A DNA stretch of 64,000 nt. Source: Scolanthus callimorphus. Lineage: Eukaryota; Cnidaria; Anthozoa; Actiniaria; Edwardsiidae. How positions within the stretch are numbered: the stretch's first letter is position 1; the number at the start of each line of letters is the position of its first letter. Both the position numbers and the translations under genes were made by a program. The stretch is from positions 186,001 through 250,000 of the forward strand of contig JAWWUD010000060.1 in NCBI GenBank assembly GCA_033964015.1. Reading direction: 5' to 3'. Shown here one piece after another: positions 11,394 through 22,013 of the stretch. The notes below the pieces were generated by a model. That model searched no databases. It was not told where the DNA came from and saw nothing but the letters and a program-made list of their open reading frames with translations.

Positions 11394-11706
11394 CTTGATT
11401 TTCTGTCAAAGCGAGAAAACGTTAAGCTGGAATTATAACCAGATGGAAAGGATCGAGGAAAGTTAAATAAATCACATTTATCGAAAACAATATACTTGCC
11501 ATTTTCACATGCGATGCCTTGTGTTAAGAACTGAAATCTTTTTCCACAAGCACTTTCATTTCCTAAACAATAACACATTAACAGAAATCAATAAATAACT
11601 TATTTACCAAGATAGTTGGTGCAACATATACAAGTAAATAAGCTCAAACAAGCTATCTTATATTATTAGGATTGAATAAGAATTGAAATATCCAAGCCCC
11701 ATTCTT
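11394..11706. repeat. Direct duplication, copy 1 (contains a 63-nt exon)
   Basis: This segment matches 12354-12661 at roughly 97% in the same orientation, 960 bp apart. The differences I see are a C/T-type change, a 2-base indel, an AACAC/ATCAC change and a short 3' indel, all outside the candidate exon. It is a segmental duplication carrying a short exon and its flanks. Confidence 0.9.
11500..11562 (-). CDS. Duplicated 63-nt candidate exon, copy 1
   Basis: Acceptor TTGTTTAG precedes GAAATGAAAGTGC, and a possible GC-type donor (AATG|GCAAGT) follows 63 nt later. The peptide reads NESACGKRFQFLTQGIACEN in phase 1. Entry and exit phases are both 1, so one or two copies keep the frame. The exon is identical in copy 2 (12462-12524). 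Without the GC donor the frame stays open to about 11357. Product unknown; the upstream exon at 12.7-13.0 kb has the matching phase. Confidence 0.4.
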
Positions 11707-12353
11707 TGGGGAGATGGCCACATTCACCATCTCTTGTGTCATACATAGAGTGCGGTTTATGGGCGCCAACTTACTGTTGTCTGTCTACAAATAACATCGA
11801 GCTAGCGCGAACGACGTGGTCTTGAATGGCACGATCATGACACTTAAAAACTTTATATGACCATTATATTTCACGGGTTTATGAAAACCATTGGTATAGC
11901 ATTTGGCCCGAGCGCTGTACATAAAACAAAATTAGTGGAAAGTGGGCCTGTGTTTACAACTCTCCCCAATTCCAATGCTCTCCATATATTGACCTGGTAC
12001 AGTTGGACTAATCTTCTGGTATTGCACTTCAGATGAAGGGCCATGTATGATAAGATGACATCGGGGAAGGGCATTATTATCAAATTAATATTAAGAACGG
12101 TGTGAACATCTCGTTGAATATTAAATATAAATCAACAGTAAAATATACCACTACATCAGTTTCTTCAGCTGCTTTAAACTTGGCCACCTTCTTAAGTTCA
12201 TTGTCCAAATGATTAATTAATTCCTTTGTTTATAATTGAGAATTTTTTTTGTTACTGTTAGCAGATATGTAATTATGATTGTATCAATTCAATCTTTCAA
12301 TGACTTTGCTTTACCTGGAGTTCTACGTTTAGACTTAACAGCAAATGACTCAT

Positions 12354-12661
12354 CTTGATTTTCTGTCAAAGCGAGAAAACGTTAAGCTTGAATTATAACC
12401 AGATGGAAAGGATCGAGGAAAGTTAAATAAATCACATTTATATCGAAAACAATATACTTGCCATTTTCACATGCGATGCCTTGTGTTAAGAACTGAAATC
12501 TTTTTCCACAAGCACTTTCATTTCCTAAACAATATCACATTAACAGAAATCAATAAATAACTTATTTACCAAGATAGTTGGTGCAACATATACAAGTAAA
12601 TAAGCTCAAACAAGCTATCTTATATTATTATGATTGAATAAGAATTGAAAGCCCCATTCTT
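12354..12661. repeat. Direct duplication, copy 2 (contains a 63-nt exon)
   Basis: Partner of 11394-11706. Both copies begin CTTGATTTTCTGTCAAAGCG and end in a GCCCCATTCTT stretch, with a short deletion before that end in this copy. The copies are young by similarity. Confidence 0.9.
12462..12524 (-). CDS. Duplicated 63-nt candidate exon, copy 2
   Basis: Same acceptor, same 21-residue reading and same possible GC donor as copy 1. It lies about 220 bases downstream of the donor of the exon at 12745-12988, which leaves phase 1, so splicing exon to exon is frame-compatible. Confidence 0.4.
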
Positions 12662-12744
12662 GTGTTGCGTTCCCCTTGTGCCTGTATTATTCAATGCGCC
12701 TCTGATGCTGTAATCAATCGCATAAACGCGAAAGAAATACGAAC

Positions 12745-12988
12745 CTATAGAAATAACCGTTGCTGGATATTTACTATCACTGCGTTTGACAGACACTTGT
12801 TTACTAGGGGCTTCACTTCCAATAACCTTTTTTGACTTGCACCACAGAGCACTGCATTTTGTCAACAAACAGAACAACTGCATACTCAGTTGGTACCAGT
12901 TGTGGACGCTGGACCCCATAGCACTCGCCAGCCTGCTTAGCTAACTGGTGGCATTCTTCAAGGGCTCTGCTGATTGGCCAGTCTGTAC
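12745..12988 (-). pseudogene. BEN-protein-like N-terminal exon with one-base frameshift
   Basis: Acceptor TTTATTTACAG and donor CTATAG|GTTCGT bound a stretch encoding TDWPISRALEECHQLAKQAG, then PTEYAVVLFVDKMQCSVVQV, then VIGSEAPSKQVSVKRSDSKY and PATVISI. The AVVLFVD...SVV-V...V-V-------YPA-V pattern resembles the N-terminal region of BEN-domain proteins abundant in cnidarians. The two halves are in different frames; the switch is at an A6 run near 12830. Counting one A fewer gives a length that makes the exit phase 1, matching the next exon. It is either a young lesion or a sequence error. Confidence 0.45.
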
Positions 12989-13039
12989 CTGTAAATAAAA
13001 TTCAAATCAGAAAAAGTGAGAAAACTGGACATTAATTCA

Positions 13040-15150
13040 CCTTTCTATGGAACGTTGTTGCTCAACAACTTACTTGATAAATCTTTAATATTATCCTTAT
13101 TACTTTTGCACCAAAGGCAAAATAATTTTGATGAAGGGGCATTTATTCCCAGAGTTATGCCATGGCATTCCAGTCACAACACATTTTCCTGAAAAAGGAA
13201 CACCAATGAGTCAAAAGTGCTATCTATGTTTGACAAGCATTATATGCTGTTTTTAATCTTGGCTCTTTACTGATTCTTGCTGCTTTTTTCACACTCCACA
13301 CACCTTTTGATTTTACAGTTTTGTAGCAAGAATCATGTATTTATATCATCTGTATATGGAGGAAGGTTGCTGGTGATAGAGGTTATATTTGTGTTGCTAA
13401 TAATGGCATCACAGTAAAACATATGAACTGATCACTTGATTTTGATGTGTTTGCCATTGAGGCTAATGCCATCTCTATGATAACGTCTTTTTCTTTAAAT
13501 GTCTCACCAAGTGATCCCTCGATCATTTCACGTATTCTTTGCCTGTACATGTAAGTAAAACGAAAGCTAAAGAATGGAGGGTTATGTGGAAAAAGGCCTC
13601 ACTTGTCAGAAAACAATGTATGTGCCTTTCCTAATTTTGTCTTAAAAAGCTATTATGTACATCACCACTAGGGCTACGTTTTGACACTTTGCAGTCAAAA
13701 TAGGGGCGGGAGGTGGATATATTCTGAAGTCGCACAATAAAAACAAGGCTTTTATCATAAAATAGTTATATACGATATTCTTTGTTAGGGCTCCTACTTT
13801 CTTCGTCCTATACAGCGAATGTCATCATGACACTTCCCAGTTTCTTAGTAGAAGTTCTCCTACTATCTTCTGACACCTTAATGTTAGGAGGCCAGTATCT
13901 ATGACTTTCGCAACAGAAGGATCTTTGGAAAGGTAGTTGAGAAGGCCAAGTATTTGTCTCGTGCAGCCCAGGAGAGACACACCATTTGCAATCTAGATAA
14001 TGAAATGATATTGCATGATAACAAGTAGCTGAAATGTACTTGTTACAATCGTATAGTGCGCCTACTTTGTTGTTCAAGATGTACTCATTAAACAGTGAAA
14101 TAATTATGAGTAACCATACCTGTTAAAAGAAAGTTATAATTGAACATGGTCTCTGACACACTTTATAGCTCCCATGTTCCTCGATTTATAGCCCCCATGT
14201 TAATCGAATTTAAAGTTTCGTTGTGCTCATTATTGGCATGATGATGGCTTAATAAATCTAAATATTTCCCCATTGTTTGATCAGGAGGTTTCCTATCATT
14301 ATTGGCAAATAACATTATTTTCATACGTATTTCGTTACGGTGGCAGTGGGCCCTGGATTTTGCTGTGCGATCTATAATTCCTACCTGATTGTTATATTCC
14401 TCTATGGCATTCTTTCGTGTTTTTCTTGCTTTTTTCAGTTGTGAAACAGCTGGCAGGCTGCAACCAGGTACTTGTTTAAGCTCGTGGTAGGGACTTTAGG
14501 AAATGTTGCCACAGTCTTTTGCCTGCAGGGGTTTAACAAAATTAAACAAAATTAAAATTCAAAAGTATATATATCATGATAACAAAGATTTGCAATTACA
14601 GCAAGTCTTAAACAATTCTTACCCGAAATGCCTGCCTGACTTGGAGGATTTTGGATTCATCAGTATTTGGGTCATCTTTGCTTTCCTCTAAAGACCACAT
14701 TCTGTACTCCATCAATGAATGGGGTTACCTTCACAAAAAGCAATATAATTAAAACGTGTAACCCAAAAGATTAGGCATGTAAATACTGCACAAGCCAAAA
14801 TATAGCTGTGTCTAAGCAAGAAGCTTCCATTCGAGTGCCATTGCTAATAAGAAATCTAGCCAGATTTACTGTCTGCGGCGAGCCAAGCAACGTGTGATGT
14901 GTCCGTTTTCTGAGCTGCGTTTTCTTCATGCACGAGTACAGTTTGCTTTGAGGAAACAGAACTCTGAATCCCATGATATTGGGTGCCAGTGAATTTATTT
15001 GAAAAAAAAAAAACAGAATCGAAATGCTTTGCCCTGTTTGTACCCTATACCTCGCTCATGGAGAGTCACATTCTTTCCCAGTTGATCTGCTATTACTGTC
15101 TGGTATCTGGTGGCACTATCTGGTAGTCCCGTTAGCCAAGTTAGGTAAAC
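13040..15150. other. Stretch without a supportable gene
   Basis: A minus-strand frame at 13808-14077 contains CKWCVSPGLHETNTW after a possible acceptor (ATTATCTAG) but matches no family I know. The rest is AT-rich with short frames only. Confidence 0.4.
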
Positions 15151-15212
15151 CAGCTTGCTTGACTATAATAATAATGATTGTAACTGCTCGGAACTAACGG
15201 AGGTTGCGGATA

Positions 15213-17069
15213 CCCCTGCGAAACATCCATTAGAATTTCATGGATTTCCATGGAAATTGAAAGGAATTCCATGGAATAGTTCCATGAAATTCCATGGAAA
15301 TTCCATTGAATTCCATGGAATGAAGGTGTTAATTTTCATGGTAAATTCGAACATAGAATTCCATGGAATTCCTTGGAATTCCAAGCATCGTTTTAGAGCT
15401 TGGAAATATCCGTAGAATTCCATTGAATTCAATGGAATTGAAATACACGAAATTGTCTGGCGTTAACTGTCCCATTTCTCTTACAATTTAATAGAATCTT
15501 TTGGAATTTATTTGAACTTCATTGGAATCTATTGGAAATTAATGGAACATATTTGAAATTAATAGAATCTTTCGGAAAACATGCCTTCTAATGCCGATGC
15601 ATTCACTTTTGGTATAAAACCTATATTATCTACGTAAATTTGCATTTCATTTTGTAAAACTTAATAGAACTTGCCCTAGCAATTCCCCCGCAAGGCCAAT
15701 TAGTCCGTTTTGGATGAGAAAGATGCCGTGTGCACATCACAACGCCTTTTCCCGCTACACATTTAAGAAAAAACAATTGTATGAAATAAAGGCCATGTTG
15801 ACAAAAATACATTTGTTCCTAAAATTGTTTGGTGTTAAATTATCCTAACTCTTGCTACAGCCTGCCTACTCTAAGCCTTTCTCTTTAGCTATAACATAAT
15901 AAGTGTTTATGTTTGAGTTAATATTAACACCGCAGTAACTTAATCCATCTTAGCTGTTAATATTTTACTCACGCAAAAAACCTACACGTTCGAATGAAAA
16001 GATATTTAACTCCGCTGGAATATCCAACACACCTATCCGAAATATTATGGTATAAAGTAGCATATGGACGAAGAAATACTATTACTTGCTATTTGTACTA
16101 TTCGCGTTGAACGATCAGATCGACCCTCGCACGGGCAGACACGAAAGTGAGGGCAGATGCCAACTTAACGAATGGTAAATAATCCGAGAATGTCGAGCCA
16201 CCGAGACCCGAGGTTTAGATTAGAATGCAAACATTGCTGTAGGGAAAGCACCAGTTCATATAGTTCGTCGCTTAAATGTTTACGCCGCCGTAACACAAGA
16301 TTATAACGACTAGCGCCCGTTAAGTCATGTGGTGCACCTCTGCAGAATTAGCACAGCACAGCCAAAATACATCAACTCGGAGCCCCAAATATACTCTCCA
16401 AACTAAATATCAATACCAAAAGCATGTAAAATATGATATGCTAGCATTTTAAGAGTTCTATAAGATTAGAAATCGTTCAAACCAGGCTTAAAGCTGTTCA
16501 AAACTCGAGGTATGTATTAAACGGCTGCGCCCGTCAGCTAGTCTGAGCAGTCTTAGAAATCCGTTTACACTCAACATGTTCAATCCATTGATAAGGTACG
16601 TGCTCTCTTACCTGTAATATACAGGATGTATTCCAACGTTGTACAATCCCATGATAAAGTCTAACGAACGATGGTGAACTTCCTAAACTCTCCTAGACCT
16701 CTTTTGATCCCGCATTTGTGTTGCGTGTTTTCAACCGCCAAACATTGCATTCTTGGTTGTTGAGTCTGCATTAATGTTTCGAGCTGTCAAAATTAGTTTG
16801 GAATTGTTTGGAATTTGCTGGAACTGTGATTAGTCTGTTAATTAAGCCGAGAGTTCAACTATATTCCATTATTTTCCAAACATTTGACACCTTCACTTAA
16901 GCATCCTTCTGGAATTGCATTGAATTCAAGGGAATTCCAGAAGTCTTTCCCTGACAGAAATAGGCGTTTAAAAACGCATTTTGGAATCCTTTAGAAAACA
17001 GTTGAATTCGATGGAATTCCATTCAATTTAACTGTTTTCCAAAAAAGCTTGGAATCCATTTCGCAGGGG
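15213..17069. mobile_element. Inverted-repeat element with TA flanks and palindromic GGAATTCCATGG-like filling
   Basis: The left end reads TA|CCCCTGCGAAA and the right end TTTCGCAGGGG|TA: an exact 11-bp terminal inverted repeat flanked by TA on both sides, as expected of a TA target duplication. Subterminal stretches (15,225-15,450 and about 16,790-17,050) consist of degenerate, largely self-complementary units such as GGAATTCCATGG, TTCCATTGAATTCC and TTGGAATTCC. The centre (15.6-16.8 kb) has no long frame. It is probably a non-autonomous DNA transposon of about 1.86 kb. Confidence 0.75.
15225..15450. repeat. GGAATTCCATGG-type palindromic satellite block
   Basis: About twenty degenerate 9-14-base units built from GAATTCCATGGAA and variants. 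Because the unit is self-complementary, open frames appear on both strands (15155-15415 plus and 15238-15432 minus); neither is a gene. Confidence 0.85.
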
Positions 17070-17079
17070 TACTCCAAAG

Positions 17080-18190
17080 CCCTCAAAACAGCCACATGGT
17101 CATATTGGTACAAGTTAGCATTTCGAACTCGACGGGTTGATTTAAAGCGATTTATTATGTACAGAATCAGACAAACAATCAGTTAGAAATTATCGGAAAT
17201 TATATACAGTTTGAAGACAATAATGATGGTAGAATCGACAATTTCGAGACGCGATACCGAAATCGAATGATAGCTTTGCACAAGGCAATGTTCGTGGTTG
17301 TAGATATGGTTGATGTGGATGAGGGATTGTAGCAAAGGGTAGCAAGTTCGTAATTCGTAGGTTCGAACTAGGACGATAATTGAAAATACAAAATTGTAGA
17401 TTCTACCTTAACTAAACATGAATTGAATGGCATACATAGCATAACAATAAAAGCATGAAACATTATAGACTTATAGCGTTTGCATGTGGCAAGGTATACC
17501 GAAGGGAAAGAAGAAAAAAACAAGGACTACATGTCTCTCCAATAGCGACACTGTGATATGCCATATACATACGCTTTGACAGGTTTCCATAACTAAGGAG
17601 TCGGGGAAGGGGTTTACACACATTGGATTATGGGACATAATATAGTGAATACTATTACACTAAACCTAGGGATTATTACATCGAATAGTGTTGCATGGAA
17701 ACTTATAGAATTTAACTCTGTGCACGACTAATATTCTTGGCTTCATAACGATAATAGCGTCAATAATAACTAGACAATATCATTGCGTGATATAACGTGT
17801 AACCTTACAAATTTGACATATGCAACACTTGAAATGGCAAAAATAATAAAAGGTGTAGAGACTTACTTTGGTTTACGCTTGTACCAACGTAGATAGCAAA
17901 AGGGTAGCGGGTTGCATAACACTGCTGGTAGCATAGATAGCAACTAACTAACCGTGATAAATTCGTGTACGCCTTTATATATCCCTGTTTGGGACGTGTG
18001 CCGTGCCTAGGGCGTAGCGGAAAATAGGGCGAGTTACGTACTTCCTAGCGGAATATTTACGGACTTGTGGGCGCACGGAATGACTCGTGCAACTTAAATT
18101 AACTAATCACTAGAACATTTAAATGTCTAGCCATTTTATAATACAGTTAGTAATTCATGGCGTTTTTATTGTGCATATACTTCGCTAACA
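17080..18190. other. Intergenic, nothing recognised
   Basis: No frame above background, no RNA gene. A repeated GATAGCAAAAGGGTAGC/GGGTAGCAAG motif near 17,330 and 17,897 is the only internal similarity noticed. Confidence 0.45.
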
Positions 18191-18214
18191 GGGTCCATTC
18201 CTTATCTCCACTCT

Positions 18215-18487
18215 GTTGAACTTAGTGCTACGCGGCCACAGGCTTGCCTGAACATCTACATATATTCACTTCATTACCGCGACCATAACATCTAATATAC
18301 CCCGACCTGCTCCCAGTCTGACCTGGATAGCTCAGCTGGTTAGAGCATCGGATGTACAATTCCGGAGGTCGTGGGTTCGAATCCCTCTCGGGGTCAGAGT
18401 TTTTTCTCTTTCTCCGCTTACTAGGGCTAACGCTCAGAAGCACACATGGGACCATTTCATTAGCACGTTAGCTTTCACACAAGGTTA
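18215..18487 (+). mobile_element. SINE-like insertion with tRNA-like core, flanked by 18-bp direct repeats
   Basis: The 273-bp segment is bounded by exact copies of ATTCCTTATCTCCACTCT at 18197-18214 and 18488-18505, as expected of a target-site duplication from target-primed retrotransposition. It contains a tRNA-like region at 18320-18396. About 105 bases precede the tRNA-like part, which is unusual for a simple tRNA-headed SINE, so this may be a composite SINE or a retrocopied small RNA. Confidence 0.65.
18320..18396 (+). other. tRNA-like sequence with A and B boxes
   Basis: TAGCTCAGCTGG at 18328-18339 fits the A box and GTTCGAATC at 18375-18383 fits the B box of RNA polymerase III promoters. 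GACC at the start can pair with GGTC near the end. The acceptor and T stems contain mismatches and the anticodon arm does not close cleanly, so I read it as the tRNA-derived part of a SINE, not a working tRNA gene. A T-run follows shortly after. Confidence 0.7.
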
Positions 18488-18509
18488 ATTCCTTATCTCC
18501 ACTCTAGGG

Positions 18510-19260
18510 TCCATAACACTTTTCCCCTATAGGAAACGATTGTTTCAATACATTCTTTAGCAGTTGGCAAGATGTGCAACCCCCTTTCTGATGCAGGCCA
18601 CGCGCTGATGTAGCCGAACATTTTCTGTTTTCAATCACCATACACATATGACTAACTACTCTCTATATACACGAACACATTTCCATGCGTTTGGCGGGCA
18701 TGGCAAAAACATTATTCTCCTTTAAAATCATTATGTTATTATTTAACGGTTTTTATTGCAATCATGCTACAAAGTTATCAACAAGATTGATAGATAATTC
18801 TGTCAACGCCGAGCCTACTTCTCGCACAACGTCACTACTAGCTGCTTCAGTCAGACGGGATGGAAAGTCTGTTGCATCGAATTTATTAGAACAGGTTTTT
18901 CGAAACCTCATGCAGTCCTTGAAAACAATCTGAGCTTCAACATGTTTAACTTCTAGGCTTAGAGCATACCTTCTCGTTTTTTCTCTGAAGATACATCTTT
19001 TTCTGTCTCCGGAAATAAGTTTATGAATTTCTTTTATGGCTTTACTAAAGCTGCGGTGCCCAACGTTACCTTACTTAGAAAGCGATTATTTAGCTTTAAA
19101 TTTATTAACTTTTTCTCCGAAGGCTAAAGTTTTGGGTAGAGTTTTATTTAAGCACGGTGGTTCTATCAGCGAGAGCCGCTGGTTTAAGCCGTGATAAAAA
19201 TTCTACATTATATAATAATAAATCATATTAAAAATAGTCGATACTGTTTAAAACAAGTCA
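18510..19260. other. Intergenic, nothing recognised
   Basis: Contains an 82-residue plus-strand frame at 18685-18933 without recognisable features, and AT-rich sequence. Confidence 0.4.
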
Positions 19261-19271
19261 AAGAAGCTGGG

Positions 19272-19642
19272 AGGCAACTATCTAATTTTGATTTAAATGA
19301 AATCAGCGAGCTGCTGCTGCTGCTCTTTGGGCAGTTTATTCATATAAGCGCCCCGGTATCCAATTCGCTTTTTCCCGTAATTCGTCTTAGGGAGGGTAAT
19401 TTCAAAGTTGAGGAAGACCCTCGAATATCATAGTGAACTAGCGTCCTCTCGAACTTGCTCGAAAGATAATCTGGGACTAGGTTGTTGTAAATTTTAAACA
19501 TCTCAACAGCTACAAGTTTCAGTCGACGAATTGAAAGTTTGTCCCACTCAAGTTCGATTAGCAAAGGCCCCGAACAAACATCATAACTAGAGAAAGTGAT
19601 AATCCTAGCGGCTCGGTTTTGAAGTTTTTGCAGTTTGCGGAG
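19272..19642 (-). pseudogene. LINE reverse transcriptase C-terminal remnant
   Basis: The minus strand reads LRKLQKLQNRAARIITFSSY, then PLLIELEWDKLSIRRLKLVA, then VEMFKIYNNLVPDYLSSKFE. The K-LQ-LQNRAARII...W--L--RR-------YK--N-L-P-YL pattern is the region C-terminal to the RT domain of non-LTR retrotransposons (CR1/L2/RTE-like). A stop and frameshift follow ...ELDTGALI, where WNKLP would be expected. The upstream polymerase is missing, as in typical 5'-truncated copies. Confidence 0.75.
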
Positions 19643-19649
19643 GGTGGGG

Positions 19650-20450
19650 AGAAAGCGGCCCTATTTTCATTTCAGTCACTGTTTTTTACATGCCCAACTC
19701 CATCGGCGATATCTGCAGCTATCGCTTTTGCCGCTACTTCGGTGGTTTTCACAATACTTCGGTGGTTTTCACAAGTCCTTTTTTAGTTTTTTCCGCGTAC
19801 GGAGTCGGAGACAATTTGCCAATCAACGAACTCTTCCAGATAATTATTATAAAGTGACTGACAAGTCGACTTTCTTCCAGTGTGCGACTGATTTTGAGAA
19901 GGTGCATGAATTCTTGGAAAGGGAGGGAACTCCCACCAAAAACACAACGCAAGTTGTCGCTGCAGTGAAACAGGCCGATTTCTGATTGGACGCATCGTTT
20001 TCCTGACACGTGAAAAATTCCTTTAGAGACTGCTAATTGGCTAGAAGCCATTTTCAAAACGAAAATTAATCAGCTAAACCGTGCGTATCTTTCAGTATGA
20101 ATATTTTCCAAAGTTACTGTCGCTTTGTGACACATAACTGCCTTGTTTGGAAGGTAAAGTAAAACGCAATAATAATGAAAGAAAACGATCCACATCTATT
20201 GCATCTGTTTGCAATGATGGTGTGTGGTGATGTATCCGGGATTTTTTTTCAACTTTGTCTCCTTATACATGGAACATTTTCCAACTTTAATCTCGTCAAT
20301 GGAAATAACTATCAATTCATCATGTACAAATCTTCTAACCGATTAAATTTCTCTCGTTTAAACTTCAAGTTATATGGTACTTGAAACTTGACGTCTCTTT
20401 TTAGAAACTTGTAAGTGCTCTATCTGGCTTATTGTATAACTTCTTGCTTT
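19650..20450. other. Stretch with overlapping unrecognised frames
   Basis: Open frames of about 100 residues exist on both strands at 19.64-20.06 kb; neither has a recognisable domain or convincing splice sites. Confidence 0.35.
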
Positions 20451-20454
20451 TGGA

Positions 20455-21072
20455 TTGTTTAAATTTTTCTCTAATTTGATTACACGTGAAAAACTGTGGA
20501 CGGAGAGCATATTATGCTGCGATCCGTTGTATCCAAAATTTAATCTGACCCAATTTCCTGGCACCTTCAAAGGTTTTGGGTTTTCAACAACAAACCTTGC
20601 TTTGAAGACAGTGTCTTTTAAATATTGTTTTTTTTTTTACAATGTGCACCTGCCTCGGCTCTACGAAGTGCAGCACACCTCCGAGATGGGGTTGGCGACC
20701 GCCCTAGGAGCCGACCCAGCAGTATGGAAGTTAAAAAGTTACGTGTCGATCTGCGACCAGTCGGTTAGATGCATGGCCGCCGCATGCTCCATAAATACAG
20801 GTATGCACTGCATTATCACTCCACTACTTGGGAAAATTTGCCGCTCAGTGTCTGGTCCATCAGTTGTTGAAGAGCTTGTTGTTGAGATGGGTGATTTAAT
20901 CTTGGGTAATGCCTCAGGTTCTGGGATGGTTTGCTCCACGCAAATCTGGTTAGGGCAATCCTCGCAATTTAGTCCCTTTGAGTATTGCAAGTATTACTGT
21001 AGCACTATTCTCCTAAAATCCATTGTAGGGATTTTAACGGTGCCCAGAAATTCCTTGCAATGGGGAGAGTAG
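20455..21072 (+). other. 205-codon open frame, unknown; competing minus-strand frame
   Basis: This is the longest otherwise unexplained plus-strand frame (from TTG or an internal ATG to TAG). It lacks a recognisable domain, and its first third is AT-driven (Phe/Leu-rich). The opposite strand at 20739-20990 is open too and reads LNCEDCPNQICVEQTIPEPE, then a Ser/Thr-rich run (STTSSSTTDGPDTERQ), which looks more protein-like. Neither can be assigned. Confidence 0.25.
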
Positions 21073-21079
21073 CTACTCT

Positions 21080-22010
21080 GGGTGGTTCCGTATACCCCCA
21101 TACTCTAAGTTCAAAAATAGCTCTAGCCCTCTATCTTGATCCGCTACTCCAACACTTGAAGGCACACAGACTCATTTATGCATCATGACTCATTTAGTGG
21201 CCCCGATTGAAAGGTAAACTTGTCCTTGGCCCAGCCGTTTTTTTTTCGTGGAATAATTTGTTTTGGTTGCCCCTTTTATTTGGTTATCTGGTCTTTTCGC
21301 AGCCTACACAGTTGAGATCAGAGTGCACCCGCCATTCCAGTCTCTGGGTGAGCGCAGGAAGACAGACATAACTTTTCTGGATAAATATCGAGAGAGTGTT
21401 TTGCCTTGTCAACGAAAAAAAAAATCAAAATGAATTCACTCCACTTTGTACAACAAACTGTTGGAGCGGTGGGCCACTTTTCACCGCAGATGCTATATAC
21501 ATCAAAGTGAAATAATTTTCTGCAAAATAAGGGAATCAAATGAAGAACTCTTGGTCATGACAGCATTCTTAATAAAACTTTATGAAAATATTACAGAAAA
21601 ATTTAGAAACAGAATAGGAGAGTCTCCTGATCAGTAAGTTTTACAGCTTTGTTCAGAATACCGTAATAGCAACCGTTCTTTTTGTCATTCGTTGACCATC
21701 AATAAGTGTGGTGTTTTCCTCCCTTTGGGTCTCATATATTCTGCACCAATATATGAGTGAAAGAAGACATCAAATACATCTTAATTATAAAAAAAATATT
21801 AATCTGAAGTAATTACAAGACGATGCACTCGCCTCTCGGTCATGGTTTTACAACATTGTGTCTCCCAACATCGCACATCCTGTATTTTGCTGATAAAGTC
21901 GTATACAAATTGTTCGCTTACTTATGCCTCACTATAGTACGTGTACATTGCATGCAAGTTATTTTTTTATCCTGTCTTGATGTATTTTGTTAGGTGGCGG
22001 TTTATAGCAT
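21080..22010. other. Intergenic, nothing recognised
   Basis: Short frames only; AT-rich. Confidence 0.4.
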
Positions 22011-22013
22011 TTG

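Noticed and set aside
11394..12661. CRISPR-like or LTR interpretation of the two 310-bp direct copies
   Set aside because: Only two copies, no spacers, no TG...CA ends or internal retroviral genes; an exon-bearing segmental duplication explains them.
15155..15432. Overlapping open frames on both strands (EFHGIPWNS-like repeats)
   Set aside because: They are translations of the self-complementary GGAATTCCATGG satellite, not genes.
18320..18396. A functional tRNA gene
   Set aside because: Mismatches in acceptor and T stems, a poorly formed anticodon arm and SINE-like flanks.
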